Shown piece after piece: positions 1 through 5,596 of a stretch of DNA of 6,947 nucleotides. The position numbers were made by a program, and so were the translations under genes. This stretch comes from Mariprofundaceae bacterium. GTDB taxonomy: Bacteria; Pseudomonadota; Zetaproteobacteria; Mariprofundales; Mariprofundaceae. The stretch covers positions 1 to 6,947 of the forward strand of contig JAUZQR010000164.1 of the NCBI GenBank assembly GCA_030950865.1, in the 5' to 3' direction. The notes beneath the pieces are model-generated. The model was not told the DNA's origin and made no database searches. It saw only the letters and a program-made list of their open reading frames with translations. The first letter of the stretch is position 1, and each line of letters starts with the position of its first letter.

Positions 1-51
1 GAAACAATCAAACGTCTTCAAGTAGGCATGGAAACTTTACGCCAAAGTTAA
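1..51 (+). CDS. C-terminal end of an unidentified upstream gene (partial)
   Basis: Frame 1 is open from the window edge to a TAA at 49-51 and encodes 16 residues, ETIKRLQVGMETLRQS, which read like an amphipathic helical C-terminus. I do not recognise the family. The piece is so short that an open frame could be chance: frame 3 is also open, to a TAG at 69-71, but its product (rich in N, S and T) looks less like a protein. An inverted repeat ending in a T-run (71-153) follows, as expected after the end of a transcription unit. Frame choice is an inference; no function is assigned. Confidence 0.35.
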   Translation, partial: ETIKRLQVGMETLRQS

Positions 52-70
52 ATAAAGCGATGAATAAATA

Positions 71-153
71 GGCAATAATAGACTAGCGTTATCTGAAATA
101 TGCAGTTGATGTTCGACAATTCATAGTTGCCAATCTATGATTGCCTTTTTTTT
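71..153 (+). terminator. Possible terminator of the upstream gene, overlapping the dusB promoter
   Basis: The 11 bases at 71-81 (GGCAATAATAG) pair with 135-145 (CTATGATTGCC) at 10 of 11 positions, and the right arm runs straight into eight T residues (146-153). A smaller perfect 6-bp hairpin, TCATAG (121-126) with CTATGA (135-140) and an 8-base loop, competes for the same right arm. A stem followed by a T-run is what an intrinsic terminator looks like, but the long form has a 53-base loop and the short form is AT-rich and sits 5 bases before the T-run, so efficiency may be low. Confidence 0.35.
113..141 (+). promoter_or_regulatory. Sigma-70-type promoter for dusB-ntrB
   Basis: A -35 element TCGACA (113-118, 5 of 6 to TTGACA) is separated by exactly 17 bp from a -10 element TATGAT (136-141, 5 of 6 to TATAAT). 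Transcription would start near 148-155, in or just after the T-run, giving a leader of only about 15-20 bases that still contains the AGAGG ribosome binding site at 158-162. The element positions are seen directly; activity is inferred. The -10 box lies inside the right arm of the inverted repeat described at 71-153. Confidence 0.55.
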
Positions 154-168
154 AGGCAGAGGTATATC

Positions 169-1179
169 TTGATTCAAGCTCCACTCCCTGGTTTTTCACT
201 GGGTTCTCATCGCATTGACCCTCCTTTGGTATTAGCACCCATGGCAGGGATTACGGATTTACCATTCCGGCGTATTTGCCGTCGTTATGGCATTGGTTTA
301 ACTGTCACTGAAATGATTGCTTCCCGCGCTGTAGAGCAAGGGCGTGAACGCACCGAGCGTATGGCAGAGCTGGATGACGATGAATCGCCTGTTTCCATTC
401 AAATTGCAGGCTCAGACTCTAAATTTGTCGTTGAGGCGGCACATTGGGCGGTGTCGCGTGGCGCAGATTTTGTTGATATTAATATGGGCTGCCCTGTGAA
501 GAAAATATGTAAACAGGTCGCTGGTTCTGCGATGCTCAAGGATGAAGTCTTGGTTGCGCGCGTGATTCGTGCTGTGGTTGAAGCAGTTGATATTCCCGTG
601 ACATTGAAAATTCGTACAGGCTGGGATGAGCCGAGCAAGAATGTTGAGCGCATTGCCAAAATTGCGGAAGATAATGGTATTCAAATGTTAACCGTGCATG
701 GCAGAACGCGTTCGCAGATGTTTAATGGGCATGCCAACTGGGAAGATATTGGGCGCGCCAAGGCGGCAGTTTCGATTCCTGTGATTGGTAATGGCGATGT
801 GGTGGATGGTGAAAGTGCATTGGAAATGTTGCGTGTTTCTGGCTGCGATGGGGTGATGGTTGGGCGAGCTGTGCAGGGCAACCCTTGGGTTCTTCAAGAG
901 GTGCATGCTGCAATCATGGGTTTACCCAAACCTGCTGCACCGACTGCTGAAGAACGATGGACTGTGGTGGAAGAGCATATGCAGCATTTGGCAGAACATC
1001 ATGGTGTACGATTTGCATCGAAAATGGCGCGTAAACATGTGGGTTGGTATAGCAAAGGGTTGCGTGATTCGGCTGAGTTTCGTGGACATTTTCAACGTTT
1101 GGATGATTGGGAGCAGCAGTTGGATGTTGCGCGCGATTATTTTTTGGCGTTGGATGATGCTTTGCCGTTGGCGGCATAA
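169..1179 (+). CDS. dusB: tRNA-dihydrouridine synthase B
   Basis: This is an FMN- and NADPH-dependent cytoplasmic enzyme that reduces specific uridines in tRNA to dihydrouridine (position 17 for E. coli DusB). With a TTG start at 169 it has 336 residues, close to the 321 of E. coli DusB. The TIM-barrel landmarks are all present: LAPMAGITD (about 22-30), NMGCP with the catalytic Cys108, LKIRTGW with Lys147, VHGRTR (176-181), GNGD (207-210), VGRAVQGNPW (231-240), and the C-terminal helical-domain motif RKHVGWY (288-294). Start choice: AGAGG at 158-162 sits 6 bases before TTG169. An in-frame TTG at 127 would add 14 residues (FF- and Y-rich) with no match to the family, and would lie upstream of the predicted transcription start. 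The gene overlaps ntrB by one base (TAATG). The dusB-ntrB-ntrC order is the nifR3-ntrBC arrangement known from Alphaproteobacteria. Identity is firm; the exact start is an inference. Confidence 0.95.
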   Translation: MIQAPLPGFSLGSHRIDPPLVLAPMAGITDLPFRRICRRYGIGLTVTEMIASRAVEQGRERTERMAELDDDESPVSIQIAGSDSKFVVEAAHWAVSRGADFVDINMGCPVKKICKQVAGSAMLKDEVLVARVIRAVVEAVDIPVTLKIRTGWDEPSKNVERIAKIAEDNGIQMLTVHGRTRSQMFNGHANWEDIGRAKAAVSIPVIGNGDVVDGESALEMLRVSGCDGVMVGRAVQGNPWVLQEVHAAIMGLPKPAAPTAEERWTVVEEHMQHLAEHHGVRFASKMARKHVGWYSKGLRDSAEFRGHFQRLDDWEQQLDVARDYFLALDDALPLAA

Positions 1180-2213
1180 TGGTCGCAGCGCCTGAACAAG
1201 CTTTTCCATTATTGGAAATGATGCCAATGGCTGTGATATTGGTAAATCAAGAAGGTCATGTCACCCATGCTAATGAGTTGGCACAGGGGCATATGGGTAC
1301 ATCCTTGCGCTGTATGTTCAAACGTCATCTATCAGATTTTTTACAGCCATCATCGGAAGTAGACATGATGATTGGGCGTGCTTTGAAGGGTGAAACCGTT
1401 GCTGATGATGCCTTTTGTGGTCGTCAAAATCATATGCCGTATTCATTGCATTTTGGCCCTATGAAAGATCAACAAGGTGTGGTGATTGGGCTGATTCCTG
1501 AAGCCAACCGATCAGAAGTGGAAGAGCATGCCAAACGTCACGAGATGGCTGAAACGGTTGCGCGTATTGCGCTTGAAATGGCGCATGAAGTGAAGAATCC
1601 CTTGGCTGCATTGCGTGGTGCGGCACAATTATTACATGAGCAAAGTACAGGTGACGCGGCGGAGATTTCGGCACATATTTTGGCGGAAGTGGATAGAATT
1701 AAAGAGCGCATTGATACATTCTTACAAGTGGGCCCCAGAGCAGATATAGCCATGACAGAAATAAATATTCATGCGCTACTTGATGATGTATGCAAGGCTT
1801 CAGAGCATGTTCAGGTGCGCCGTGTTTATGACCCAAGCTTACCTGATTTATGGGTGCATGAAACGCGCTTGCGACAAGCTATAGAAAACCTATGGGTGAA
1901 TGCTTTAGAAGCTGAATCAACATGTATCACGTGGGAAACACGTATTGCGCCTTTGGTCGCCTTGCCTGATCATCAGGGTATGGTTGTAGAGCTTAGTATG
2001 CGCAGCAATGGTCACCCTATTCCAGAGGCTTTACGGACTCATTTGTTTGAGCCTTATGTATCCAATAAAGCACGTGGAAGCGGTTTAGGTTTGGCTGTGG
2101 TTCAGCGTGTTGTGCAAGAGCATGGTGGACGTATCTCATTAAAAGCTGGAGCTGGAGATACTACATTTGTCATGCACTTACCTATTATCAAGGAAGCTTT
2201 AAAAAAGTCATGA
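1179..2213 (+). CDS. ntrB: Nitrogen regulation sensor histidine kinase NtrB (GlnL-like)
   Basis: This is a cytoplasmic kinase/phosphatase that in the classical system responds to PII and controls NtrC phosphorylation. It has 344 residues (E. coli NtrB 349) and no membrane segment. A PAS-like domain covers about residues 8-105 (MMPMAVILVNQEGHVTHANE). The H-box MAHEVKNPLAALRGAAQLL places the phosphoacceptor at His136 and has the GAAQLL tail typical of NtrB. The N-box (about 232-245) carries Asn241. The F/G2 region is intact: LFEPYVSNK (289-297) and GSGLGLAVVQ (300-309). The oddity is the G1 box: where the family has DNGPGIP, this protein has SNGHPIP (276-282), so the adenine-contacting Asp is Ser276. 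A GxPI form of the second half is known in other kinases, so the loss of Asp is the real deviation. Translation is probably coupled to dusB through the 1-base overlap. The sensor-regulator pairing follows from the adjacent ntrC. Confidence 0.88.
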   Translation: MVAAPEQAFPLLEMMPMAVILVNQEGHVTHANELAQGHMGTSLRCMFKRHLSDFLQPSSEVDMMIGRALKGETVADDAFCGRQNHMPYSLHFGPMKDQQGVVIGLIPEANRSEVEEHAKRHEMAETVARIALEMAHEVKNPLAALRGAAQLLHEQSTGDAAEISAHILAEVDRIKERIDTFLQVGPRADIAMTEINIHALLDDVCKASEHVQVRRVYDPSLPDLWVHETRLRQAIENLWVNALEAESTCITWETRIAPLVALPDHQGMVVELSMRSNGHPIPEALRTHLFEPYVSNKARGSGLGLAVVQRVVQEHGGRISLKAGAGDTTFVMHLPIIKEALKKS

Positions 2214-2380
2214 ATTCGAACCTTGTGTCCAGAGCATTCAAACTCAGCGTGGTAAATTTTCGCAATAGCTTTGCTGTTACGTGTAATTCTCGCCTTGGTT
2301 TTGAAAGCTCTGAATTACAATCTACTTCATCCAGATTTATTCAAAACTTCCTGAAGGAGAAACCATCATGCGCGCTTTAA
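2210..2380 (+). CDS. Candidate 56-codon small ORF bridging ntrB and ntrC (doubtful)
   Basis: An ATG at 2210 overlaps the ntrB stop codon (ATGA), and the frame stays open through the whole ntrB-ntrC gap to a TAA at 2378-2380, 13 bases inside ntrC. The predicted product starts MNSNLVSRAFKLSVVNF and ends NFLKEKPSCAL; it is rich in Ser and Asn and has no domain, signal peptide or membrane segment that I recognise. In favour: the stop-start overlap and unbroken frame. Against: the nearest purine-rich stretch (AGGA at 2191-2194) is 15 bases from the ATG, AGA codons that look uncommon in the neighbouring genes appear here, and an open frame of this length is not rare by chance. The same DNA also holds inverted repeats and a possible promoter, which would explain it without a protein. 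Confidence 0.2.
   Translation: MNSNLVSRAFKLSVVNFRNSFAVTCNSRLGFESSELQSTSSRFIQNFLKEKPSCAL
2230..2319 (+). repeat. Two competing inverted repeats in the ntrB-ntrC gap
   Basis: CAGAGCATTCAAA (2230-2242) pairs with TTTGAAAGCTCTG (2300-2312) at 12 of 13 positions, enclosing 57 bases. Inside it GCAA (2262-2265) and TTGC (2271-2274) form a short hairpin flanked by GTAA (2252-2255) and TTAC (2277-2280). A second, perfect 8-bp repeat, TGTAATTC (2282-2289) with GAATTACA (2312-2319), has 22 bases between its arms and cannot form at the same time as the full first stem because they share position 2312 and adjacent bases. The repeats are seen directly. They could be an RNA leader or processing element controlling ntrC relative to ntrB, or a protein operator (the second repeat has a 30-bp centre spacing, about three helical turns); neither is proven. 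Confidence 0.45.
2259..2287 (+). promoter_or_regulatory. Possible internal promoter for ntrC
   Basis: TTCGCA (2259-2264, 4 of 6 to the -35 consensus) is followed after 17 bp by TGTAAT (2282-2287, 5 of 6 to the -10 consensus), which would start transcription near 2294 and give ntrC a leader of roughly 70 bases. An alternative -10, TACAAT at 2316-2321, has no convincing -35 partner. The -10 of the first candidate coincides with the left arm of the perfect 8-bp inverted repeat. No sigma-54 (GG-N10-GC) match was found in the gap. Confidence 0.3.
2354..2360 (+). promoter_or_regulatory. Strong ribosome binding site of ntrC
   Basis: AAGGAGA lies 7 bases before the ATG at 2368 and is one of the two best Shine-Dalgarno matches in the window. 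It fixes the ntrC start and suggests that NtrC is translated independently of, and possibly more strongly than, NtrB, whose start depends on the dusB stop overlap. Confidence 0.7.
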
Positions 2381-3786
2381 TTGTTGATGATGATGCAGGC
2401 ATTCGCTGGATCTTGGCGCGGGTTTTAAAAGAAGAAGGTTTTGATGTGCTTGAGGCGGCCACCTTGGCTGATGCGGAATCGCTGCAAAAAGATGGTGTGG
2501 ATTTGGTCTTTTTGGATGTGTTTTTGCCTGATGGTAATGGCATGAGCGCACTATCAGATGGCATGTTTAGCGCACCTGTGATTATGCTTACGGCTGAAAC
2601 AACCTTTGGTCATGCTGCCGAAGCGTATCGTGAAGGCGCCATGGAATATCTTCCTAAACCCTTTGATTTGGATGAAGTTCGGGCTTTGGCACAGCGTGTA
2701 CAGCCTGTAAAATCCAGCAAAAAAACTCGTAAAGCTGTGCAGGAAGAGAAAGAGCCGCAAAGCAGTATGATTATTGGTCGAAGTGAGGCGATGCAGAATA
2801 TGTTTCGCACTCTTGGGCGTGTTGCGACTTCAGATTTAACGGTATTGATTACTGGGGAGTCGGGGACGGGCAAGGAGTTGGTTGCGCAAGAGCTGCACCG
2901 CTTAAGCTTGCGCAAAAAAGAAGCTTTTATTGCGATTAATACAGCCGCGATTCCTTCTGAGTTATTAGAAGCTGAGTTGTTTGGTCATGAAAAAGGTTCT
3001 TTTACAGGGGCAAATAAAGCCCGTGAAGGTCTTTTTGAACAAGCTGATGGCGGCACGTTATTTCTTGATGAAATTGGTGATATGCCGATGGCATTACAAT
3101 CGAAAATGTTGCGCGTTTTGGAAACGGGCATGGTGCAGCGCATTGGTAGTAACCAAGAAAAAAGCGTGAATGTTCGCTTATTGGCAGCAACACATCAGCA
3201 CTTACAACAGAAAATCAAAGAAGGTCTTTTTCGTGAAGATTTATATTATCGTTTGAATGTGATTCCTGTTCACATTCCGCCGTTAAGGAATAGGCGTGAT
3301 GATATTCCTGAGCTGGCAGAGTTTTTATTGCAGCAGGCAGCCGATGATTTATCTATGGTGGCACCTATTTTATTGGATGATGCTGTTGGACTGCTTCAGC
3401 GTTATGACTGGTATGGAAATATCCGTGAATTAAAAAATGTAATGCGCCGTTTGGCGGTATTAACACCAGGTGCAAGTATTACTTTATCTGACGTTGCATT
3501 GGCATTGGGGCATGATGGTGTGCATGGTGCTGGGCACAAAGTTGAGACCTTGGACGAAGCTGTGGTGCGCTGTTTACGCACCTATATGGATCAGCTTGGT
3601 TATGCTGAAGCCACTGACATGCACCGTAATTTACTTGCCATGGTTGAGCCTGCCTTGTTGCGCTTGGTCTTGGAAAAATGCGATGGAAATCAATTAAAAG
3701 CTTCAGATATGTTGGGCTTGAACCGCAATACAGTGCGCAAATTAATCCGCCAATATGATATTGACCCAGCTTATTTCAAGCCGTAA
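2368..3786 (+). CDS. ntrC: Nitrogen regulation response regulator NtrC (sigma-54 activator)
   Basis: This DNA-binding ATPase remodels sigma-54 RNA polymerase to open nitrogen-controlled promoters after phosphorylation by NtrB. It has 472 residues (E. coli NtrC 469) in the classical three-part layout. The receiver domain (1-about 112) has the acidic DDD at 7-9, phosphoacceptor Asp50 in FLDVFLPDGNG, Thr75 and Lys97. A Lys/Glu-rich linker follows (113-133). The AAA+ domain (about 134-375) has Walker A GESGTGKE (163-170), the sigma-54 contact loop as GSFTGA (210-215) instead of the usual GAFTGA, Walker B LFLDEIGD (231-238), the arginine-finger region FREDLYYRLNVIP (288-300) and the sensor II motif WYGNIRELKN (348-357). 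A Fis-type helix-turn-helix occupies about 435-465 (GNQLKASDMLGLNRNTVRK). Every residue needed for phosphorylation and ATP hydrolysis is present. The C-terminal region and the dusB-ntrB neighbours favour NtrC over other family members such as NtrX. Confidence 0.92.
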   Translation: MRALIVDDDAGIRWILARVLKEEGFDVLEAATLADAESLQKDGVDLVFLDVFLPDGNGMSALSDGMFSAPVIMLTAETTFGHAAEAYREGAMEYLPKPFDLDEVRALAQRVQPVKSSKKTRKAVQEEKEPQSSMIIGRSEAMQNMFRTLGRVATSDLTVLITGESGTGKELVAQELHRLSLRKKEAFIAINTAAIPSELLEAELFGHEKGSFTGANKAREGLFEQADGGTLFLDEIGDMPMALQSKMLRVLETGMVQRIGSNQEKSVNVRLLAATHQHLQQKIKEGLFREDLYYRLNVIPVHIPPLRNRRDDIPELAEFLLQQAADDLSMVAPILLDDAVGLLQRYDWYGNIRELKNVMRRLAVLTPGASITLSDVALALGHDGVHGAGHKVETLDEAVVRCLRTYMDQLGYAEATDMHRNLLAMVEPALLRLVLEKCDGNQLKASDMLGLNRNTVRKLIRQYDIDPAYFKP

Positions 3787-3790
3787 TTTT

Positions 3791-3810
3791 AAGCTGCTTT
3801 TTTAGCTTTT
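3791..3810 (+). terminator. Weak possible terminator after ntrC
   Basis: AAGCT (3791-3795) and AGCTT (3804-3808) can form a 5-bp stem with an 8-base T-rich loop, starting 4 bases after the ntrC stop and followed by only a couple more T residues. The stem is short and AT-rich and the T-run lies mostly in the loop, so termination here would be inefficient at best. Confidence 0.25.
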
Positions 3811-3841
3811 AGACGCGAAAAATATAGCGTTGTTTATATGC

Positions 3842-3856
3842 CCCTATTATTTAGGG
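3842..3856 (+). repeat. Perfect dyad upstream of resB
   Basis: CCCTA (3842-3846) and TAGGG (3852-3856) are perfect inverted arms around TTATT. The dyad begins 55 bases after the ntrC stop and ends 39 bases before the resB start. No T-run follows, so it is not a standard terminator. A TATTAT (3845-3850) inside it resembles a -10 box but has no -35 element at a suitable distance. A small operator or a leader hairpin for resB-ccsB is possible; this is inference. Confidence 0.3.
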
Positions 3857-3895
3857 TAGATTCTACGCATGACGTGATGAATTTGGGTGGTTATC

Positions 3896-5596
3896 ATGCC
3901 CGCCATGTCTAATTCAACTGATTATTTAAAACCGATTTTACTTCGCCTTGGCTCCATGTCTTTGGCAATTACACTGCTGACTGTGTTGGCATTGGCATCT
4001 GTGATTGGCACGGTATTGCTGCAAAACCAAGACCAGGCTGATTATTTGCAACAATTTGGACCTATTTGGTATTGGGTATTTCGTTCGCTTGGTTTGTTTG
4101 ATATGTACCATACATGGTGGTTCTTATCTCTACTGGGCTTCTTGATGTTGTCGTTATCTGTATGTCTGTGGCGCAATGTACCGCGTTTCTTAAAGGAAAT
4201 GCGTGGCAGTAAAGTTGCACTATCGGATAGCGCGATGAAACATATGAAGTATAGCCGTCATTGGGATTTAAAGGGAACGAGTGCTGACAATGTATTGCTT
4301 GTCGCCAAAGAACGCTTAAAAGAGTGGCGCATTCGTGAAGAGCAACGTGGTGATGTGAGTTATATTCGTGCGGATAAAGGTAAATATCACAAATGGGGCT
4401 ATATTTGTGTGCATTCAGCGATGTTGGTGATTTTGATTGGTGGCTGGATGAGTGTGCAATTTGGCTTTCGTGGTAATATGAATGTGGGCGTAGGCAGTAA
4501 AGAAAGTGAAATTAGCTTTTTGAAGGGCACCAGCACAGAATATATGAAAATGCCATTTGAAGTGCGCTGTAATGATTTCTCAATTGATTTTTACCCCAAT
4601 GGAATGCCCAAAGAATTTAAAAGTAATTTAACCATTATTGATGATGGCAAAGAGGTGTTGACCTCTGATATTATTGTGAATGAGCCATTATATTATAAAG
4701 GCGTGCGGATTTATCAGGCGAGTTTTGGCGATGGCGGCTCTAATATTCATTTGAAATTATTAAAGCTCGATGGCAGTGGAGATATTGATTCGGCTGAGGC
4801 AAAGGTTTATACGACGTTTAAAGATGAGGCGACTGGTATTACCTTAGAAATGACAGACTTTCGTCCGCATAATGTTGAAAATATGGCGGAAGCAGGCAAA
4901 GCCAAAGATTTCCAAGATTTGGGACCATCGGTTGATTTTGTCATGCGTGGACCAGGTCTAAAACCTGTGAAAATTCGTAGTTTTATGGATGCTTTTGAAT
5001 TAAACGGTGAGAATCGTGGTAATTTTATGCAGGTATCTTTTTCAGGTAATACCCAAGAATTTGAATCTGTAGCATTGGGTTTGGATATGAGCAATCCACA
5101 AGAGTGGGAGTTGTTGCAACGCTTTATTGTTCACTTGGCAGGTGCGAATTTGAAGAATCAGCAAAAAGCCAATATGCAGGCGTTTAAGGCTGCGATGGAT
5201 GATGTGTTTGGTAAAGATAAACGCCCAGACAACTTTCAGGCGATGGCAATGCGTGTATTACAAGCAGTGCAAGTGATACCACGCTTACCTTGGCCATATA
5301 TTCCAGTGCTCGATGATTATGATCAGAAATATTATACGGGTTTACAGTTGGCGGAAGATCCAGGGATGAATGTGGTTTGGACAGGCAGTGCCTTGTTGGT
5401 GATGGGGCTATGTATCATGCTTTATGTGTCACATCGCAAATTATGGTTGATTGTACGCCGTAAGGGTAATGATGTAAGTATTAGTTTTGTAGGGTTGAGC
5501 AATCGTAACCCGTTGAACTTTGATCGTGAATTTAATGAAATTTTAAGCTTGATGGATGACGATATGCAACAGTTGAAAAAAGGAGATGCCGTATGA
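3896..5596 (+). CDS. resB: System II cytochrome c biogenesis protein ResB/Ccs1
   Basis: This inner-membrane protein works with CcsB (ResC/CcsA) to deliver haem to, and hold, apocytochromes c on the periplasmic side. With the ATG at 3896 it has 566 residues. Membrane segments are seen at about 21-41 (LAITLLTVLALASVIGTVLL), 74-92, 168-188 (KWGYICVHSAMLVILIGGW) and 493-511, with a large soluble domain between the third and fourth (about 189-490) as in the ResB family. Family marks include the opening KPILLRLGSMSLAI, His173 in TM3, the block NEPLYYKGVRIYQASFG (262-278), and SHRKLWLIV (512-520) after the last helix. Start choice: GGGTGG (3885-3890) is 5 bases before ATG3896; GTG3887 and ATG3905 are alternative starts that change only a few residues. 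The gene overlaps ccsB by four bases (ATGA). A short, not obviously terminated gap separates it from ntrC. Confidence 0.9.
   Translation: MPAMSNSTDYLKPILLRLGSMSLAITLLTVLALASVIGTVLLQNQDQADYLQQFGPIWYWVFRSLGLFDMYHTWWFLSLLGFLMLSLSVCLWRNVPRFLKEMRGSKVALSDSAMKHMKYSRHWDLKGTSADNVLLVAKERLKEWRIREEQRGDVSYIRADKGKYHKWGYICVHSAMLVILIGGWMSVQFGFRGNMNVGVGSKESEISFLKGTSTEYMKMPFEVRCNDFSIDFYPNGMPKEFKSNLTIIDDGKEVLTSDIIVNEPLYYKGVRIYQASFGDGGSNIHLKLLKLDGSGDIDSAEAKVYTTFKDEATGITLEMTDFRPHNVENMAEAGKAKDFQDLGPSVDFVMRGPGLKPVKIRSFMDAFELNGENRGNFMQVSFSGNTQEFESVALGLDMSNPQEWELLQRFIVHLAGANLKNQQKANMQAFKAAMDDVFGKDKRPDNFQAMAMRVLQAVQVIPRLPWPYIPVLDDYDQKYYTGLQLAEDPGMNVVWTGSALLVMGLCIMLYVSHRKLWLIVRRKGNDVSISFVGLSNRNPLNFDREFNEILSLMDDDMQQLKKGDAV
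5580..5585 (+). promoter_or_regulatory. Strong ribosome binding site of ccsB inside resB
   Basis: AAGGAG, in the last codons of resB, is 7 bases before the ccsB ATG at 5593. Together with the ATGA overlap it fixes the ccsB start and suggests coupled, roughly equal production of the two partner proteins. Confidence 0.7.

Noticed and set aside
127..168. Longer dusB beginning at TTG127
   Set aside because: The added 14 residues do not resemble DusB N-termini, no ribosome binding site precedes 127, and the stretch lies inside the predicted promoter and T-run.
399..1227. Several open frames on the minus strand and one on the plus strand overlapping dusB
   Set aside because: They are shadows of the dusB reading frame: compositions are biased (His, Pro, Ala, Thr rich), no family motifs are visible, and they overlap a certain gene.
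2211..2230. GGTTCGAA on the minus strand, resembling a tRNA T-loop and so a possible tRNA or attachment site
   Set aside because: The flanking bases do not form the 5-bp T-stem (CAAGG against TCATG) and no acceptor stem or anticodon arm can be built around it.
2250..2264. TGG...CGCAA as a sigma-54 promoter before ntrC
   Set aside because: The GG and GC are 9 bases apart and not 10, and the -24 half matches poorly. Spacing is strict for sigma-54.
3885..3900. GG-N10-GC match before resB as a sigma-54 promoter
   Set aside because: It covers the start codon itself, so the transcript would begin inside the gene, and the flanking consensus bases are absent.
3877..3912. 11-codon frame (MNLGGYHARHV) overlapping the resB start, as a leader peptide
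   Set aside because: It has no ribosome binding site, no run of regulatory codons and no attenuator behind it; this is likely chance.
4807..5094. 95-codon minus-strand frame inside resB
   Set aside because: It lies wholly within the conserved soluble domain of ResB, has no ribosome binding site and no recognisable motif.
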